From Lachnospiraceae bacterium (lineage in GTDB: Bacteria > Bacillota > Clostridia > Lachnospirales > Lachnospiraceae): a stretch of 64,000 nt of DNA. The position numbers were made by a program, and so were the translations under genes. Below the pieces are notes generated by a model. The model had not been told where the DNA came from and did not search any database. It worked only from the letters and a program-made list of their open reading frames with translations. How positions within the stretch are numbered: position 1 is the stretch's first letter; each line of letters begins with the position of its first letter. The stretch lies in the NCBI GenBank assembly GCA_017521985.1, contig JAFXAZ010000016.1, forward strand, positions 1-64,000, given 5' to 3'. This document shows, piece after piece, positions 52,777 to 61,884 of this stretch.

Positions 52777-52798
52777 ATGAAGAGTTTGGATAAATAAA
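52777..52798 (+). repeat. Direct repeat copy 2: duplicated 3' end of lysS
   Basis: 22 bp identical to the end of lysS, preceded by CCTACG where lysS has CCAACA, so it still encodes PTMKSLDK and a stop. It is followed at once by a strong terminator, as if this were the original end of lysS before insertion. Nothing else recognisable was seen between 52578 and 52776. Confidence 0.85.
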
Positions 52799-52804
52799 AA
52801 GTTC

Positions 52805-52849
52805 AAGACATCATTACTTATAAAGATATAAGTAGTGGTGTCTTTTTTC
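52805..52849 (+). terminator. Terminator after the lysS 3' duplicate
   Basis: A long stem starting AAGACATCATTACTTAT and closing with ATAAGTAGTGGTGTCTT, then six or more T. Likely the ancestral lysS terminator. Confidence 0.85.
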
Positions 52850-52931
52850 TTTATTGGAAATAAAAATGTAATGTGAAATTAAAACTATTGGAATGTTAAT
52901 AAACAGATTTTTGTAATAACAATACTAAAAC

Positions 52932-52978
52932 TCCCTCATTTTTTTGTGATTAAACTTGAATATTTCCCTCATTTTTTG
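52932..52978 (+). repeat. Direct repeat TCCCTCATTTTTT, possible operator
   Basis: Two copies at 52932 and 52965, 33 bp apart (three helical turns). The second lies between the -35 and -10 of the next promoter. Confidence 0.55.
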
Positions 52979-52984
52979 TATACT
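52956..52984 (+). promoter_or_regulatory. Promoter of the AAA/DUF4143 ATPase gene
   Basis: -35 TTGAAT (52956-52961), 17-bp spacer, -10 TATACT (52979-52984), 22 bp before the start codon. Confidence 0.65.
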
Positions 52985-53006
52985 ATAGAAACAGGAGGGT
53001 TATGAG

Positions 53007-54341
53007 ATGGCAGAAATTTATTTGAATCGTAAAATTGATACCTATTTGGTATGTTGGAAGAAGGATGCAGAACGAAAACCTCTGATTGTCAAGGGAGCAA
53101 GGCAGGTAGGTAAGACGGAGTCTATACGTCGTTTTGCAGAGGAAAATTATAAAAGTGTAATTTATCTCAATTTTGTGGAAGAACCGAAGTATAAGCTGAT
53201 TACGGAAGATGGATACAAGACAGATGATATTATCCGAAATATATCCAGAATGGACCCTTCAAAGAAGTTTGAGGCCGGTGAGACAGTACTGATATTTGAT
53301 GAACTTCAGGAATTTCCGGAAATTGCTGCCTCATTAAAGTTTTTTAAGACAGATGGTCGTTTTGACGTGATATGCAGTGGCTCTTTGTTGGGTATTCAGT
53401 ACAAGAGAATTGAGAGTCACAGTGTGGGTTACAAGACGGATTACAATATGATGTCCATGGATTTTGAAGAGTTTTTGTGGGCTAAGGGGTATGATGATTC
53501 GAATACAAAAAATATGCTGGATCATATGAAGGCAGAAAAACCATTTAATGAAGTAGAGATGAAGGTATATAGCAGCTTGTTTTTGGATTATTGTATCTTG
53601 GGTGGAATGCCGGCGGTGGTAAGAGAGTATATCAGTAAGGGGACTTTTGAGGGGACATTGGATATTCAGCGGCAGCTTTTGAATGACTATCGCGAAGATA
53701 TTCGTAAGTATGCTGAGGGTATGGATCAGACAAGAATCTTGAATGTATTTGAGCAGATACCGATGCAACTTGCAAAAGATAACAAGAAATTTCAGATTAG
53801 CAAAGTGGCAAGTGGGGCAAGATTTAAGGATTATCGGGGGTGTATAGAATGGCTGAGAGATGCCGGAATTGTTAACATATGTTATTGTCTAAATTTTCCG
53901 GAATTGCCGTTAAAGGGCAATTATGATGAATCGAAGTATAAACTGTATTTTTTTGATACCGGTATTTTTGTTGCCATGCTGGATGAAGAAGCGCAGGAGG
54001 ATTTAAGAGCAAACAAGAATCTTGGTGTGTATAAAGGTGCTTTGTATGAGAATATTGTGGGAGAAGCACTGATAAAATGTGGATATGGTTTGTATTATTA
54101 CAAAAAAGAGGATTCTTATCTGGAAGAGGATTTCTTTGTCAGAACAAAGGATTATCTTTTGCCGGTGGAAGTGAAGGCAACAAATGGAACGGCGAAGTCG
54201 CTCAGAACGTTGATTAAGAGTAACAGTTATCCGGATATTAAGTATGGTATTAAGTTTACTTCGGGTAATATTGGATATAGTGATAATATTTATACATTTC
54301 CATATTTCTGTGCTTTTCTGTTGAAGGATTATCTGAAGTGA
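53007..54341 (+). CDS. AAA ATPase with C-terminal DUF4143 domain
   Basis: This 444-residue protein of the AAA_14/DUF4143 class is very common in anaerobes and of uncertain function. Walker A is KGARQVGKTESIRRF (residues about 29-43), Walker B VLIFDELQEFPEI, and sensor-like ICSGSLLGI. The DUF4143 part begins about residue 205 (RQLLNDYREDIRKYAEG). It ends in a PD-(D/E)XK-like core with EDFFVRTKDYLLPVEVKA. It may belong to a conflict or toxin-related system. AGGAGG precedes the ATG. It is next to, but outside, the ABC-3C island, and has its own promoter and terminator. Confidence 0.85.
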   Translation: MAEIYLNRKIDTYLVCWKKDAERKPLIVKGARQVGKTESIRRFAEENYKSVIYLNFVEEPKYKLITEDGYKTDDIIRNISRMDPSKKFEAGETVLIFDELQEFPEIAASLKFFKTDGRFDVICSGSLLGIQYKRIESHSVGYKTDYNMMSMDFEEFLWAKGYDDSNTKNMLDHMKAEKPFNEVEMKVYSSLFLDYCILGGMPAVVREYISKGTFEGTLDIQRQLLNDYREDIRKYAEGMDQTRILNVFEQIPMQLAKDNKKFQISKVASGARFKDYRGCIEWLRDAGIVNICYCLNFPELPLKGNYDESKYKLYFFDTGIFVAMLDEEAQEDLRANKNLGVYKGALYENIVGEALIKCGYGLYYYKKEDSYLEEDFFVRTKDYLLPVEVKATNGTAKSLRTLIKSNSYPDIKYGIKFTSGNIGYSDNIYTFPYFCAFLLKDYLK

Positions 54342-54420
54342 GACTTGATCGTAAAGAGCGTGTCTGCGTTTAGCAATCACTCGCTCAAAAATGAAAATAA
54401 AAAATTGTGTATTGAAATAG

Positions 54421-54473
54421 AATAGCCCGGTTGCATTGGCGCGTGGAAAACAGCACGATGCAACCGAGCTATT
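54421..54473 (+). terminator. Terminator-like hairpin after the DUF4143 gene
   Basis: A 16-bp stem with one mismatch (AATAGCCCGGTTGCAT and ATGCAACCGAGCTATT), followed by TTATTTT. Confidence 0.75.
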
Positions 54474-54495
54474 TTATTTTCGGTAATGAATTTTT

Positions 54496-55173
54496 GTGTA
54501 TCGTGATTGCGATAGGATGGGAGTGAAGGAAGTGACGAAGCAGTTCGAGCTTGCTTTGGATCAATCTTGTCATGAGGTGGATTTGGATACATTTATCCAA
54601 ATGACGGATAAGAAGCCGTATGGAACGGTATCAAATCTTACGAAAGCGGAGGTCTATGCATTTTGGGAGGCTGCAAAGAGATATGTGTTATAACTTGTCC
54701 GGCGAGCTTGGAAGAGAATATGAGATTGCACTGCAGAATTATTTGCTGCAACAGATTATCTCGGTAGATGAAAAGGAATTACAACCCATTCTGTGGGCAG
54801 AAGACCGAAGCGGGGAGCAGATGGTGTGGTCCGGGATGTAGTGTATGACTGCTATCATAAAACCTATGAAGGATTTGATAAGGAGAGGTTGAACCAGCTT
54901 GTAAAAGGAATGCACAATCCGATTATTCTCACGTCAGAGAGCTTTCCTTTGGTAAAGGAGATAACAAAGACCGGGGAGGCGGTACTGAGCCAGGACTTTG
55001 TACAGCAGTATAAAGAATTAGTGCAAGCTATGGAAAAACGAAAATCCGACATAACGAAACTGCTACAGAGAAAGCCGAAGTATGCAAGAGAAAATATCAT
55101 AGCACTGAGTAATGTGCCTAGAAAGGCTTTTTGGGCTGTGGTGGAGTCAGGTAGTTCCGATGTATATGTGTGA
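54496..55173 (+). pseudogene. Frameshifted gene of unknown family
   Basis: Three overlapping frames read as one protein of about 225 residues if two shifts are allowed. The first (to 54693) reads TKQFELALDQSCHEVDLDTF ... AAKRYV. The second (about 54685-54841) reads YNLSGELGREYEIALQNYLL ... WAEDRSGEQMVW. The third (from about 54810) reads VVYDCYHKTYEGFDKERLNQL and ends SSDVYV. I do not recognise the family. It lies beside a relaxase relic, so it may be cargo of a decayed mobilisable element. Sequencing errors could also produce the shifts. Confidence 0.5.
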
Positions 55174-55182
55174 GGTTATGAT

Positions 55183-55530
55183 TTGGCGTATCCAAAGGAA
55201 CTGGCGGAGAGAATGGATGCAATTTTTGAAGAGTATTTATATCAGGGTATGGAGGCAGAAGAAAAGACAAAGTTACAGGAGGAACTGAGTGTGTGTGCAG
55301 AGCGTACGGATGGTAATCGTGCAGTAGATATTATATTGCAGATAGAAGACCAGGATAGGGAAATGCTAAGGGGAGGAAATAGACATCCCCCGGATTACTA
55401 TAATGAGGTACAGAAGGAAGCCATGAAGAGGTTGGCAGAGAAAAATATTAAGGAACAGGTGATGAATACAGAAAAGGAAAAGGTGCTTAGAGAGAGAAGT
55501 GTGGAGATGAAGATGGAGAAAGAACGATGA
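55183..55530 (+). CDS. Hypothetical charged helical protein, possibly continuation of the broken gene
   Basis: This 115-residue frame is in the same phase as the preceding fragment and separated from it only by a TGA, so it may be its end or a separate gene. The only starts are TTG at 55183 or ATG at 55213. It has charged helical sequence (KLQEELSVCAERTDGN, EVQKEAMKRLAEKNIKEQV) and no recognisable domain. It ends in a run of Lys/Glu. There is no good ribosome site, and it is likely not functional. Confidence 0.35.
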   Translation: MAYPKELAERMDAIFEEYLYQGMEAEEKTKLQEELSVCAERTDGNRAVDIILQIEDQDREMLRGGNRHPPDYYNEVQKEAMKRLAEKNIKEQVMNTEKEKVLRERSVEMKMEKER

Positions 55531-55669
55531 AAATTTTAGAGTTGTTTAATTTCTTTTAATAAGAAGAAGTAATCAGTTTATAGACCGAAAAAGATAAGTC
55601 TAGGTATTCTCAGGCATATGCAACAGCCATAATAATTTTAAATGTACTGATAGATTCCTTAGAAAAAGG

Positions 55670-55846
55670 TACATTCGGGCAAAAATCATAGAAGACATTG
55701 AAACGATTCTTTCAAGGAGGCCAAAAGATTTTGAAGAATTTTTACAGTAGATGAGGGAAGAGGGTTATGAAGTAAAAACTGGGAAGCATTCCGCGGTAAA
55801 GGGAACTGGACAGAAACGCTTCATTCCTAGTTATACCGAAGAATGA
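55670..55846 (+). pseudogene. Relic of a MobA/VirD2-type relaxase
   Basis: Translation gives RAKIIEDIETILSRRPKDF and EEFLQ, an in-frame stop, then REEGYEVKTGKH and GTGQKRFI. This is the region of mobilisation relaxases that in intact proteins reads as a continuous FLxxMxxxGYEVKxGKHxxxKGxGQKRFIR. The catalytic tyrosine and histidine regions are absent. It shows that a mobilisable element once occupied this spot. Confidence 0.65.
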
Positions 55847-56420
55847 CGTGTAAAAATATAACAAGAAATTCAATACCTGCAGAAACGAGAAAAAGTTATA
55901 CCGAATGTTATCTCAACAACCTCCAATGTGACAATCTGAATCAAAAAGTAGAAAAATGATGCTACCTATAGGCATATGAAAGTGCTAAGATATAAAAAAA
56001 CACTTGCGTGATTCTAGCATGTGCAGTAATAGGATTGGTAACGGGTGTTATAGTGGCTATGTCTGATTGTTTTGAAAAGTAAAATGTATCCGTGTTTCAG
56101 GAATATTTAAAAAAGTAAGGGGACTTTTTATAAATAATCTTGGATTGTAAGAGGATTTGTAACAGAAAAAGCTTGAATAGGAAGATTAGCGTAGCCGGAG
56201 AAGACTGTAGAAGAAAGAATATGGTGGTTAATGTGTTTTAGAATATTGCAAATGTAGCATAGTTTTTCTGATTTGGAAGCATCCCAAAAAGTCAGTGATA
56301 CAGAGTTAAACATTGACTGTGTTATAAATATACAGTTTTATACAAACTTGCTGAATCAAGTACAGTGAGAAAAAATAATTATAGTGATTGTAATAGGAAG
56401 AAGATTTAGGGAATAGTAAA
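55847..56420. other. Decayed, gene-free stretch
   Basis: No open gene is present. A short fragment near 56010-56080 reads ILACAVIGLVTGVIVAMSD, a lone membrane helix from a lost gene. The rest is stop-rich, A/T-rich sequence. Confidence 0.5.
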
Positions 56421-57272
56421 ATGTCAATGTATTTATTATTGATTGCAGCAGCAATGCTTTATGCAATCCAATTTATATTCAATCAAAAATTCCAGCAGAG
56501 TAGAGGAGATGGTTGTGATTCAGCTCTTATGTTTCAAATGAATGTAGCAATCGTAGGCGGTTGCTTGATGTTAATTTTGAATCATTTTCATATAAAGGTA
56601 ACTCTGTTTTCTGGAATTATGGCAATGTTATATGCTGTTGATATTATTTTATACATATATTTTAGTATGAAGGCATTTGCAAATGCAAATTTATCCGTAT
56701 ATTCCATTTTTGCAATGCTGGGCGGGATGATTTTACCCATGATTTATGGAATTGTATTTTGTGATGAGGGGGTAACTGTCGCTAAAGTGATAAGTTGTGT
56801 GTTAATTACACTTTCTTTGATGTTGACCTTTGTAAAAGCAAGTAGCTCAAAAAGGTGTGTGGGTTATTATTTGGCTGTATTCATATGTAATGGGATGATG
56901 GCAGTGATATCCAAAATACATCAGTCTAATGCAGCACAATGTACAGATAGCAGAAGTTTTGTTGCGATGACATATGCATTTGTGTTTTGCATTGCACTGG
57001 TGTGGTATGGCGTGAGAAACAGAAAAATGGTGTTGCTTATGCCAAAAGAGTTTGCCTTATCATCTGGCTATGCTGTATGTAATGGATTAGCAGAGATGTT
57101 CTGTCTGATTGCCCTTACAAAGCTTCCGGCATCAGTTCAATACCCGATGATTACAGGAGGAGTTATTCTCTTTTCGACTGTTGTAAGTGCTGTAATGGAA
57201 AAACATAGAAGTCTTAAGAGCATATGTTCAGCAGTGATTGCACTGATTGCAAGTATTGTTATTATTTTTTGA
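56421..57272 (+). CDS. EamA/DMT-family membrane transporter
   Basis: This 283-residue protein has ten hydrophobic segments in two EamA-type halves. The start is MYLLLIAAAMLYAIQFIFNQ, with AMLGGMILPMIYGIVF in the middle and KLPASVQYPMITGGVILFST near the end. It is only distantly like the other DMT protein at 5.6 kb. Position at the head of a carbohydrate-use cluster suggests export or import of a sugar or related compound, but that is inference. No close ribosome site except AGGGAATAG. Confidence 0.75.
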   Translation: MSMYLLLIAAAMLYAIQFIFNQKFQQSRGDGCDSALMFQMNVAIVGGCLMLILNHFHIKVTLFSGIMAMLYAVDIILYIYFSMKAFANANLSVYSIFAMLGGMILPMIYGIVFCDEGVTVAKVISCVLITLSLMLTFVKASSSKRCVGYYLAVFICNGMMAVISKIHQSNAAQCTDSRSFVAMTYAFVFCIALVWYGVRNRKMVLLMPKEFALSSGYAVCNGLAEMFCLIALTKLPASVQYPMITGGVILFSTVVSAVMEKHRSLKSICSAVIALIASIVIIF

Positions 57273-57658
57273 CGTTGGAATATCATACATAGAAGGACTG
57301 TAAGAATTCAATTTAATGAACAAGAAAGTTTAGAGTGCAGGTGAGGTGTTTTAGTTATGGGAAGGCTGGAAGAAGGAATTTAGGACTTGTTGGAAACGGA
57401 TAGATGATTCTGTTAGACATGAGCTGTTAGCAACCATATGAGTCAGGGAACATGGATTCGTCTTCATAATAAAGGATTACGTTTTTTGTGTACTTTTATG
57501 ACAGGATGACAGGCACTTTGAATCAGAAGAAATGTGGTTTTTCGCCCACGAATTGGTCTTTGATCATTATTAATAACTATTAAACCATATAACAAAATGG
57601 CTTAAATACGGGCTTTTTGTAAAAAAATATATGAGAAAATGTAGAGAGGTATTGTATT
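57273..57658. other. Gap with no recognisable gene
   Basis: 386 bp of stop-rich sequence between the transporter and the GH99-like gene. I see no clear promoter, terminator or gene relic. Confidence 0.4.
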
Positions 57659-58864
57659 ATGTATAATATTAAACTTGAAAATTATGTACCAAAACCCAAA
57701 CCAGCAACTACAGACAGAATAGTTGCAGCACATTACTATGCAGCATGGAAAAAAGGTGCAGCAGGACTTCATGAGGGATTTGATGATTTGCATAATTATC
57801 CTGAGCGTACACCGCTTATGGGCTATTATGACGAAGAAAATCCGACTGTTGCTGATTGGGAAATAAAATGGGCTGTAGAGCATGGTATAAACTGTTTTAT
57901 TCATTGTTGGTACAGAAAACTTGATAATATGGGAAAACCTGTAACAAAAGATGATTTGCGTTGCGGTCATGGACTTCACGAAGCGTTGTTTAACGCAAGG
58001 TACCAGAAACTGATGAAGTTTGCTCTTATGTTTGAGAATGATAACAAATGGGGCACGACAGATGCTGTTGATATTGTAGAAAATCTGATGCCGTTCTGGA
58101 CAGAAAACTATTTCAAGCGTGAAAACTATCTTATTCTTGATAATAAGCCGGTTATGTTTATATATAATCAACCGAGACTTGATGAAGTATTCAAGAACCC
58201 AGAAGAACAGAAATTGGCGTTTGATGCATGTCGTCAATACGCAAAAAATGCCGGATTTTCAGGAATGTATTTTGGACTTTGTGATCCGCCTCATGAAAAA
58301 GTAGTAGTTGATGAGAGTATTGCTCGTGGTTATGATTTTCGATTTGGTTACGTTTCGGGGTATGCACCAGATGAGGATATGCCAGATGAGGAAGAGGTCA
58401 TTAATGCGCAGTGTGAGATTTTAAATGAATATCTTGAAAGTGATCCAATGCGTCGCGTTGCAACGGCATCGTGTTTTTGGGACTGTGCCCCAAGACTTAC
58501 AGAGCGCTGGGCAGAGCGTGGCTATGATGTTTATCGCGAACTTAAAACATGGTATCTTTCACCTGATAATTTCAGATGTCTGATTCATCGTATGAAGAAG
58601 ATGACAGACGTACTTCCAGATGGTGCATGGGGCAAACGTATATTTATGATTGACAATTGGAATGAGTGGGATGAAGGGCATTATATTGCGCCGAGTCACG
58701 GATTCGGATTTAAGTATTTACAGGCAATACGTGAGGTGTTTACGAAACATGATAATTTACCAGATTACCGAACACCCCAGGATCTAGGGCTTTTGAATTA
58801 CAATAAATCATGGAAAATTCCCGATTTTTCTGGAATTACGGATAAACGTCCCATGAAATATTAA
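57659..58864 (+). CDS. Glycoside-hydrolase-99-like / WbsX-type protein
   Basis: This 401-residue protein without signal peptide carries a GH99-like (WbsX) domain. Marks are VAAHYYAAWKKG near residue 23, GHPLMGYYDE-type RTPLMGYYDEENPTVADWEI, HGINCFIHCWY near 85, LMFENDNKWG, and the C-terminal MIDNWNEWDEGHYIAPS. Such proteins act as endo-glycosidases or accompany polysaccharide enzymes. The cytoplasmic location suggests it works on imported oligosaccharides. The ribosome site is AGAGAGG. First of several sugar-processing genes on this strand. Confidence 0.8.
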   Translation: MYNIKLENYVPKPKPATTDRIVAAHYYAAWKKGAAGLHEGFDDLHNYPERTPLMGYYDEENPTVADWEIKWAVEHGINCFIHCWYRKLDNMGKPVTKDDLRCGHGLHEALFNARYQKLMKFALMFENDNKWGTTDAVDIVENLMPFWTENYFKRENYLILDNKPVMFIYNQPRLDEVFKNPEEQKLAFDACRQYAKNAGFSGMYFGLCDPPHEKVVVDESIARGYDFRFGYVSGYAPDEDMPDEEEVINAQCEILNEYLESDPMRRVATASCFWDCAPRLTERWAERGYDVYRELKTWYLSPDNFRCLIHRMKKMTDVLPDGAWGKRIFMIDNWNEWDEGHYIAPSHGFGFKYLQAIREVFTKHDNLPDYRTPQDLGLLNYNKSWKIPDFSGITDKRPMKY

Positions 58865-59116
58865 AGTACAATATATTTTTTTTAGAGTGGTATAGAGATA
58901 CTGTTTGCTGCTAGGTTAGATTTCTCAGCATTTGCTTTGAGTTTTGAATGTTCGTTGGAGGTAATCCGTATATTTAAAGATATGTGCCCTCATATTTGTT
59001 AGTGCTGAAACAGAATCTGTTATGCAAATAGAGACTTGTAAGCTGATTTATAACTGTAATTATCTAAAAAACAGGCAAGGACTATTTTTTAGGTAACGTT
59101 TTGGAGTAAAGGAAAT

Positions 59117-59803
59117 ATGAGAATTATTTTTGTCAGACATGGACATCCAGATTATTCAATGGATTGTCTTACAGAGTTAGGACATAAACAGGCAGCAGCT
59201 ACTGCAATACGGTTAAAAGAAGAAGGCATACAAAAAATATATGCATCTTCCTGTGGACGAGCTTTAGAAACCGCAGAGTATATATCGAGAGAGCTTACTC
59301 TTAGTATCGAAAGGTGTGATTTTGCCAGAGAAATCGACTGGGGCAGCATAGATGGAGAACCTATATTTCAAAATGGAAATCCATGGTATACAGTTGAAGA
59401 TATGGTGACAAGAGGACAACCGGTAATGTATACAGAATGGATGGATAGGAAGCCTTTTAGTAGCAACAAAGTAGTCAGCCATGTGAGGAATGTTTCGCAG
59501 AGCATGGATACATGGCTTAGTACTTTGGGTTATGAAAGGGAAGGAGATTTTTATCGTGTAGGAGAGACTACAAAGAAAACCATTGCTATGTTTAGCCATG
59601 CGGGTTCGTCGAGTGCTATGCTTGCGCACCTTTTTAATATTCCTTTTCCCTTTGTCTGTCATGCCATGTCACCGAAGTTTACAGGAATTACTACAGTAAG
59701 CTTTTCTGATGAAGAAGGAACAATCGTATCACCTAAATTTGAAATTTTGAATGATGCACGACATATACAGAATTTACAAGTTGAAAATATTTATGGTAAT
59801 TGA
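59117..59803 (+). CDS. Histidine phosphatase (phosphoglycerate mutase-like) family protein
   Basis: This 228-residue enzyme has the RHG motif IIFVRHGHPDYS at residues 3-14, the second-part motif YASSCGRALETAEYIS, an acidic EIDWG, and the second catalytic histidine in AMFSHAGSSSAML near 165. It removes phosphate from a small substrate, possibly a sugar phosphate given its neighbours; the substrate is unknown. Ribosome site AAAGGAAAT. The 250-bp gap before it holds no clear gene. Confidence 0.85.
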   Translation: MRIIFVRHGHPDYSMDCLTELGHKQAAATAIRLKEEGIQKIYASSCGRALETAEYISRELTLSIERCDFAREIDWGSIDGEPIFQNGNPWYTVEDMVTRGQPVMYTEWMDRKPFSSNKVVSHVRNVSQSMDTWLSTLGYEREGDFYRVGETTKKTIAMFSHAGSSSAMLAHLFNIPFPFVCHAMSPKFTGITTVSFSDEEGTIVSPKFEILNDARHIQNLQVENIYGN

Positions 59804-59883
59804 GAATTAAGAGACTTATGATTTGACTCAAGCGGTAAGGGAATCGAAAAATTATAATGAATTAGGGAGCAAAGAAAAGTTTC

Positions 59884-61194
59884 TTGATTGGTGATATCGT
59901 TATTCCATTTAATGGACAACAGGGAATGTATTATATAAAAGATGGTAAAAAACATGTTATCTGTTTTAACGAAGAAGCTACTAGAAAGTTTTTGGGTGAT
60001 AATGACGATATTATGTTCTATGATATATCACCAATATATTATCAAGGAGGCATTAAAGTGTATATAGAAGAGATGAAATTGAAAGGAATAACACCGATTG
60101 AGTATGGAAGAATGGCATGTGAAACCATCATGCAGAAATATGAGCCGGAAAAGTTACCGCCATACTATGACGGGGAAGGATTATTTTGTTATAATCAGGG
60201 GTTGTTTTTATCTGGGGTGAATAGAATTTATCAAAGGACAAGAGAGCAGAAATTATTTGATTATGTAAAGGTTTGGGTGGATTCTCATGTTGATGAAGAT
60301 GGCAAAATAATAAGTGAGTCAGAGAATGGTTGGTGTTCTTTGGAACATATCGATTTCAGGCAACCAGGAGTACTTATGTATCCTTTGTATGAAGAGACAA
60401 AAGATGAAAGATATCTGATGGTTGTAAAGCATTTAGTTGAAAGCTTGAAGGACTATCCCACCAATTCAAAAGGCGGTTTTTGGCATGGGTACATACGGCC
60501 AAATCAAATGTTGTTGGATGGACTTTACATGGCAGGTCCAGTTACAGTAATGTATGCAGATAAATATCAAAAACCAGAGTTTTTTGATATGGTAGCCAGA
60601 CAAGTTATCCTTATGTATGAAAATATGAAGGATGAAAAAACGGGATTACTTGTTCAAGGATGGGATGAGACAGGAGTCGCAGAATGGGCCAGTCAGGAAA
60701 ACGGAAAATCGCAGGAAGTCTGGGGAAGAGGCATGGGCTGGTATGTGGCAGCATTGGCAGATATTCTCGACTACATCCCAGTTGAGAATCAAAAGAGGCA
60801 GAAACTTATCGCAATCGAAAAAGAACTTTTAGAAACCTTGGTAAAGTATCAGGATAAGAGTGGACGATGGGCTGAGGTCATTGATACTGAGAATAGGGAG
60901 GGCAACTGGCTGGAAAATTCTGGTTCTTGCTTGATTACATACGCATTGGCAAAAGCTGTTAAAAAGGGATACTTGGATGCGGAATATTATGAATATGCAC
61001 GAAAAGGATATGAGGGTGTAATTGGCTCTTTGTATTACGATGAAGAAGGACGTCTTCAGATTGGAGATGTTTGTACAGGGACCAGTATTGATGGTGCTTG
61101 TTATGAATATTATATAAGTCGTAAGAAAGCCGTCAATGACTTACATGGTAGTGGTGCATTTGTTTTGATGTGTAGTGAATTTGAGTATAAGTGA
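59884..61194 (+). CDS. Glycoside hydrolase family 105 unsaturated glycuronyl hydrolase
   Basis: This 436-residue protein of the GH88/GH105 type removes the unsaturated uronic acid left by polysaccharide lyases, as in rhamnogalacturonan or related pathways. The six-hairpin fold begins after an unusual 75-residue leader. The catalytic Asp is expected at Asp212 in LLDGLYMAGPV. Other marks are WGRGMGWYVAALADILDYIP near 280 and GTSIDGACYEYYISR near 400. There is no signal peptide, so it acts on imported oligosaccharides. The start is TTG at 59884 and a weak GGAG is 15 bp upstream, so the exact start is uncertain. Confidence 0.85.
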   Translation: MIGDIVIPFNGQQGMYYIKDGKKHVICFNEEATRKFLGDNDDIMFYDISPIYYQGGIKVYIEEMKLKGITPIEYGRMACETIMQKYEPEKLPPYYDGEGLFCYNQGLFLSGVNRIYQRTREQKLFDYVKVWVDSHVDEDGKIISESENGWCSLEHIDFRQPGVLMYPLYEETKDERYLMVVKHLVESLKDYPTNSKGGFWHGYIRPNQMLLDGLYMAGPVTVMYADKYQKPEFFDMVARQVILMYENMKDEKTGLLVQGWDETGVAEWASQENGKSQEVWGRGMGWYVAALADILDYIPVENQKRQKLIAIEKELLETLVKYQDKSGRWAEVIDTENREGNWLENSGSCLITYALAKAVKKGYLDAEYYEYARKGYEGVIGSLYYDEEGRLQIGDVCTGTSIDGACYEYYISRKKAVNDLHGSGAFVLMCSEFEYK

Positions 61195-61205
61195 AAGGCT
61201 CGTGA

Positions 61206-61853
61206 GTGAAAAGAAAAATGAATGTCTTATTGATTGGTGATTCTATAAGAATGTTTTATGGTGATGAGGTACAGACGAGACTAGGAGAAAGATATAAAAT
61301 ATATGCTCCGGAAGAAAATTGTCGTTTTTCTTCCTATGTTCTAAACAGTCTCAGATTTTGGCTGACACAATATCCCACACCGGATATTATTCATTTTAAT
61401 GCAGGACTATGGGATATAGCGATACTTTATCCGGAGGATGGTTGTTTTACTGACATAGATACTTATGTTGCGAATATGAAAAAGATTCTACGGGTATTAA
61501 AGAGTACAGGAGCAAAAGTGATATTTGCAACAACAACACCGGTCAGTGACGCAAAAGGGAATCTTCCTGGACCGATGCCTCCTGCACATAAAAACGCAGA
61601 TATTATCCGTTACAATGCTGCAGTATTGGAGGCTTTTCGGGAAGAAGATATATACATCAATGATCTGTTTTCCTTAATGTATAATAAGAAAGATAGGTAT
61701 CTTAGTGATGACATGATCCATCCTAACGAGGAAGGTGTGAGAATTCTCGGCAATGCAGTAGCTGAGGCAATTCGAAAATGCCCTATTTCAGAAAGGGCTC
61801 ATTCTGAAGAGAATGGACATGAACAAGAATTTTTCGAAAAAACCATTCAATAA
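61206..61853 (+). CDS. SGNH/GDSL-type hydrolase, probable carbohydrate esterase
   Basis: This 215-residue SGNH hydrolase has the nucleophile serine in LLIGDSIRMFYG near residue 12, the oxyanion Asn in FNAGLWDIAI, and the Asp-x-x-His pair in DDMIHPNEEGV near 180. It likely removes acetyl or similar esters from sugars. It begins at GTG behind AAAGG, 12 bp after the GH105 gene, and its end lies just before the next gene, so it is part of the same operon. Confidence 0.8.
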   Translation: MKRKMNVLLIGDSIRMFYGDEVQTRLGERYKIYAPEENCRFSSYVLNSLRFWLTQYPTPDIIHFNAGLWDIAILYPEDGCFTDIDTYVANMKKILRVLKSTGAKVIFATTTPVSDAKGNLPGPMPPAHKNADIIRYNAAVLEAFREEDIYINDLFSLMYNKKDRYLSDDMIHPNEEGVRILGNAVAEAIRKCPISERAHSEENGHEQEFFEKTIQ

Positions 61854-61884
61854 TCAAAGATGTAATACGAAAGGTAGTGTTAGC

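Noticed and set aside
57602-58237. Minus-strand 211-codon frame over the GH99-like gene
   Set aside because: Overlaps a clear glycan enzyme gene and shows no recognisable domain.
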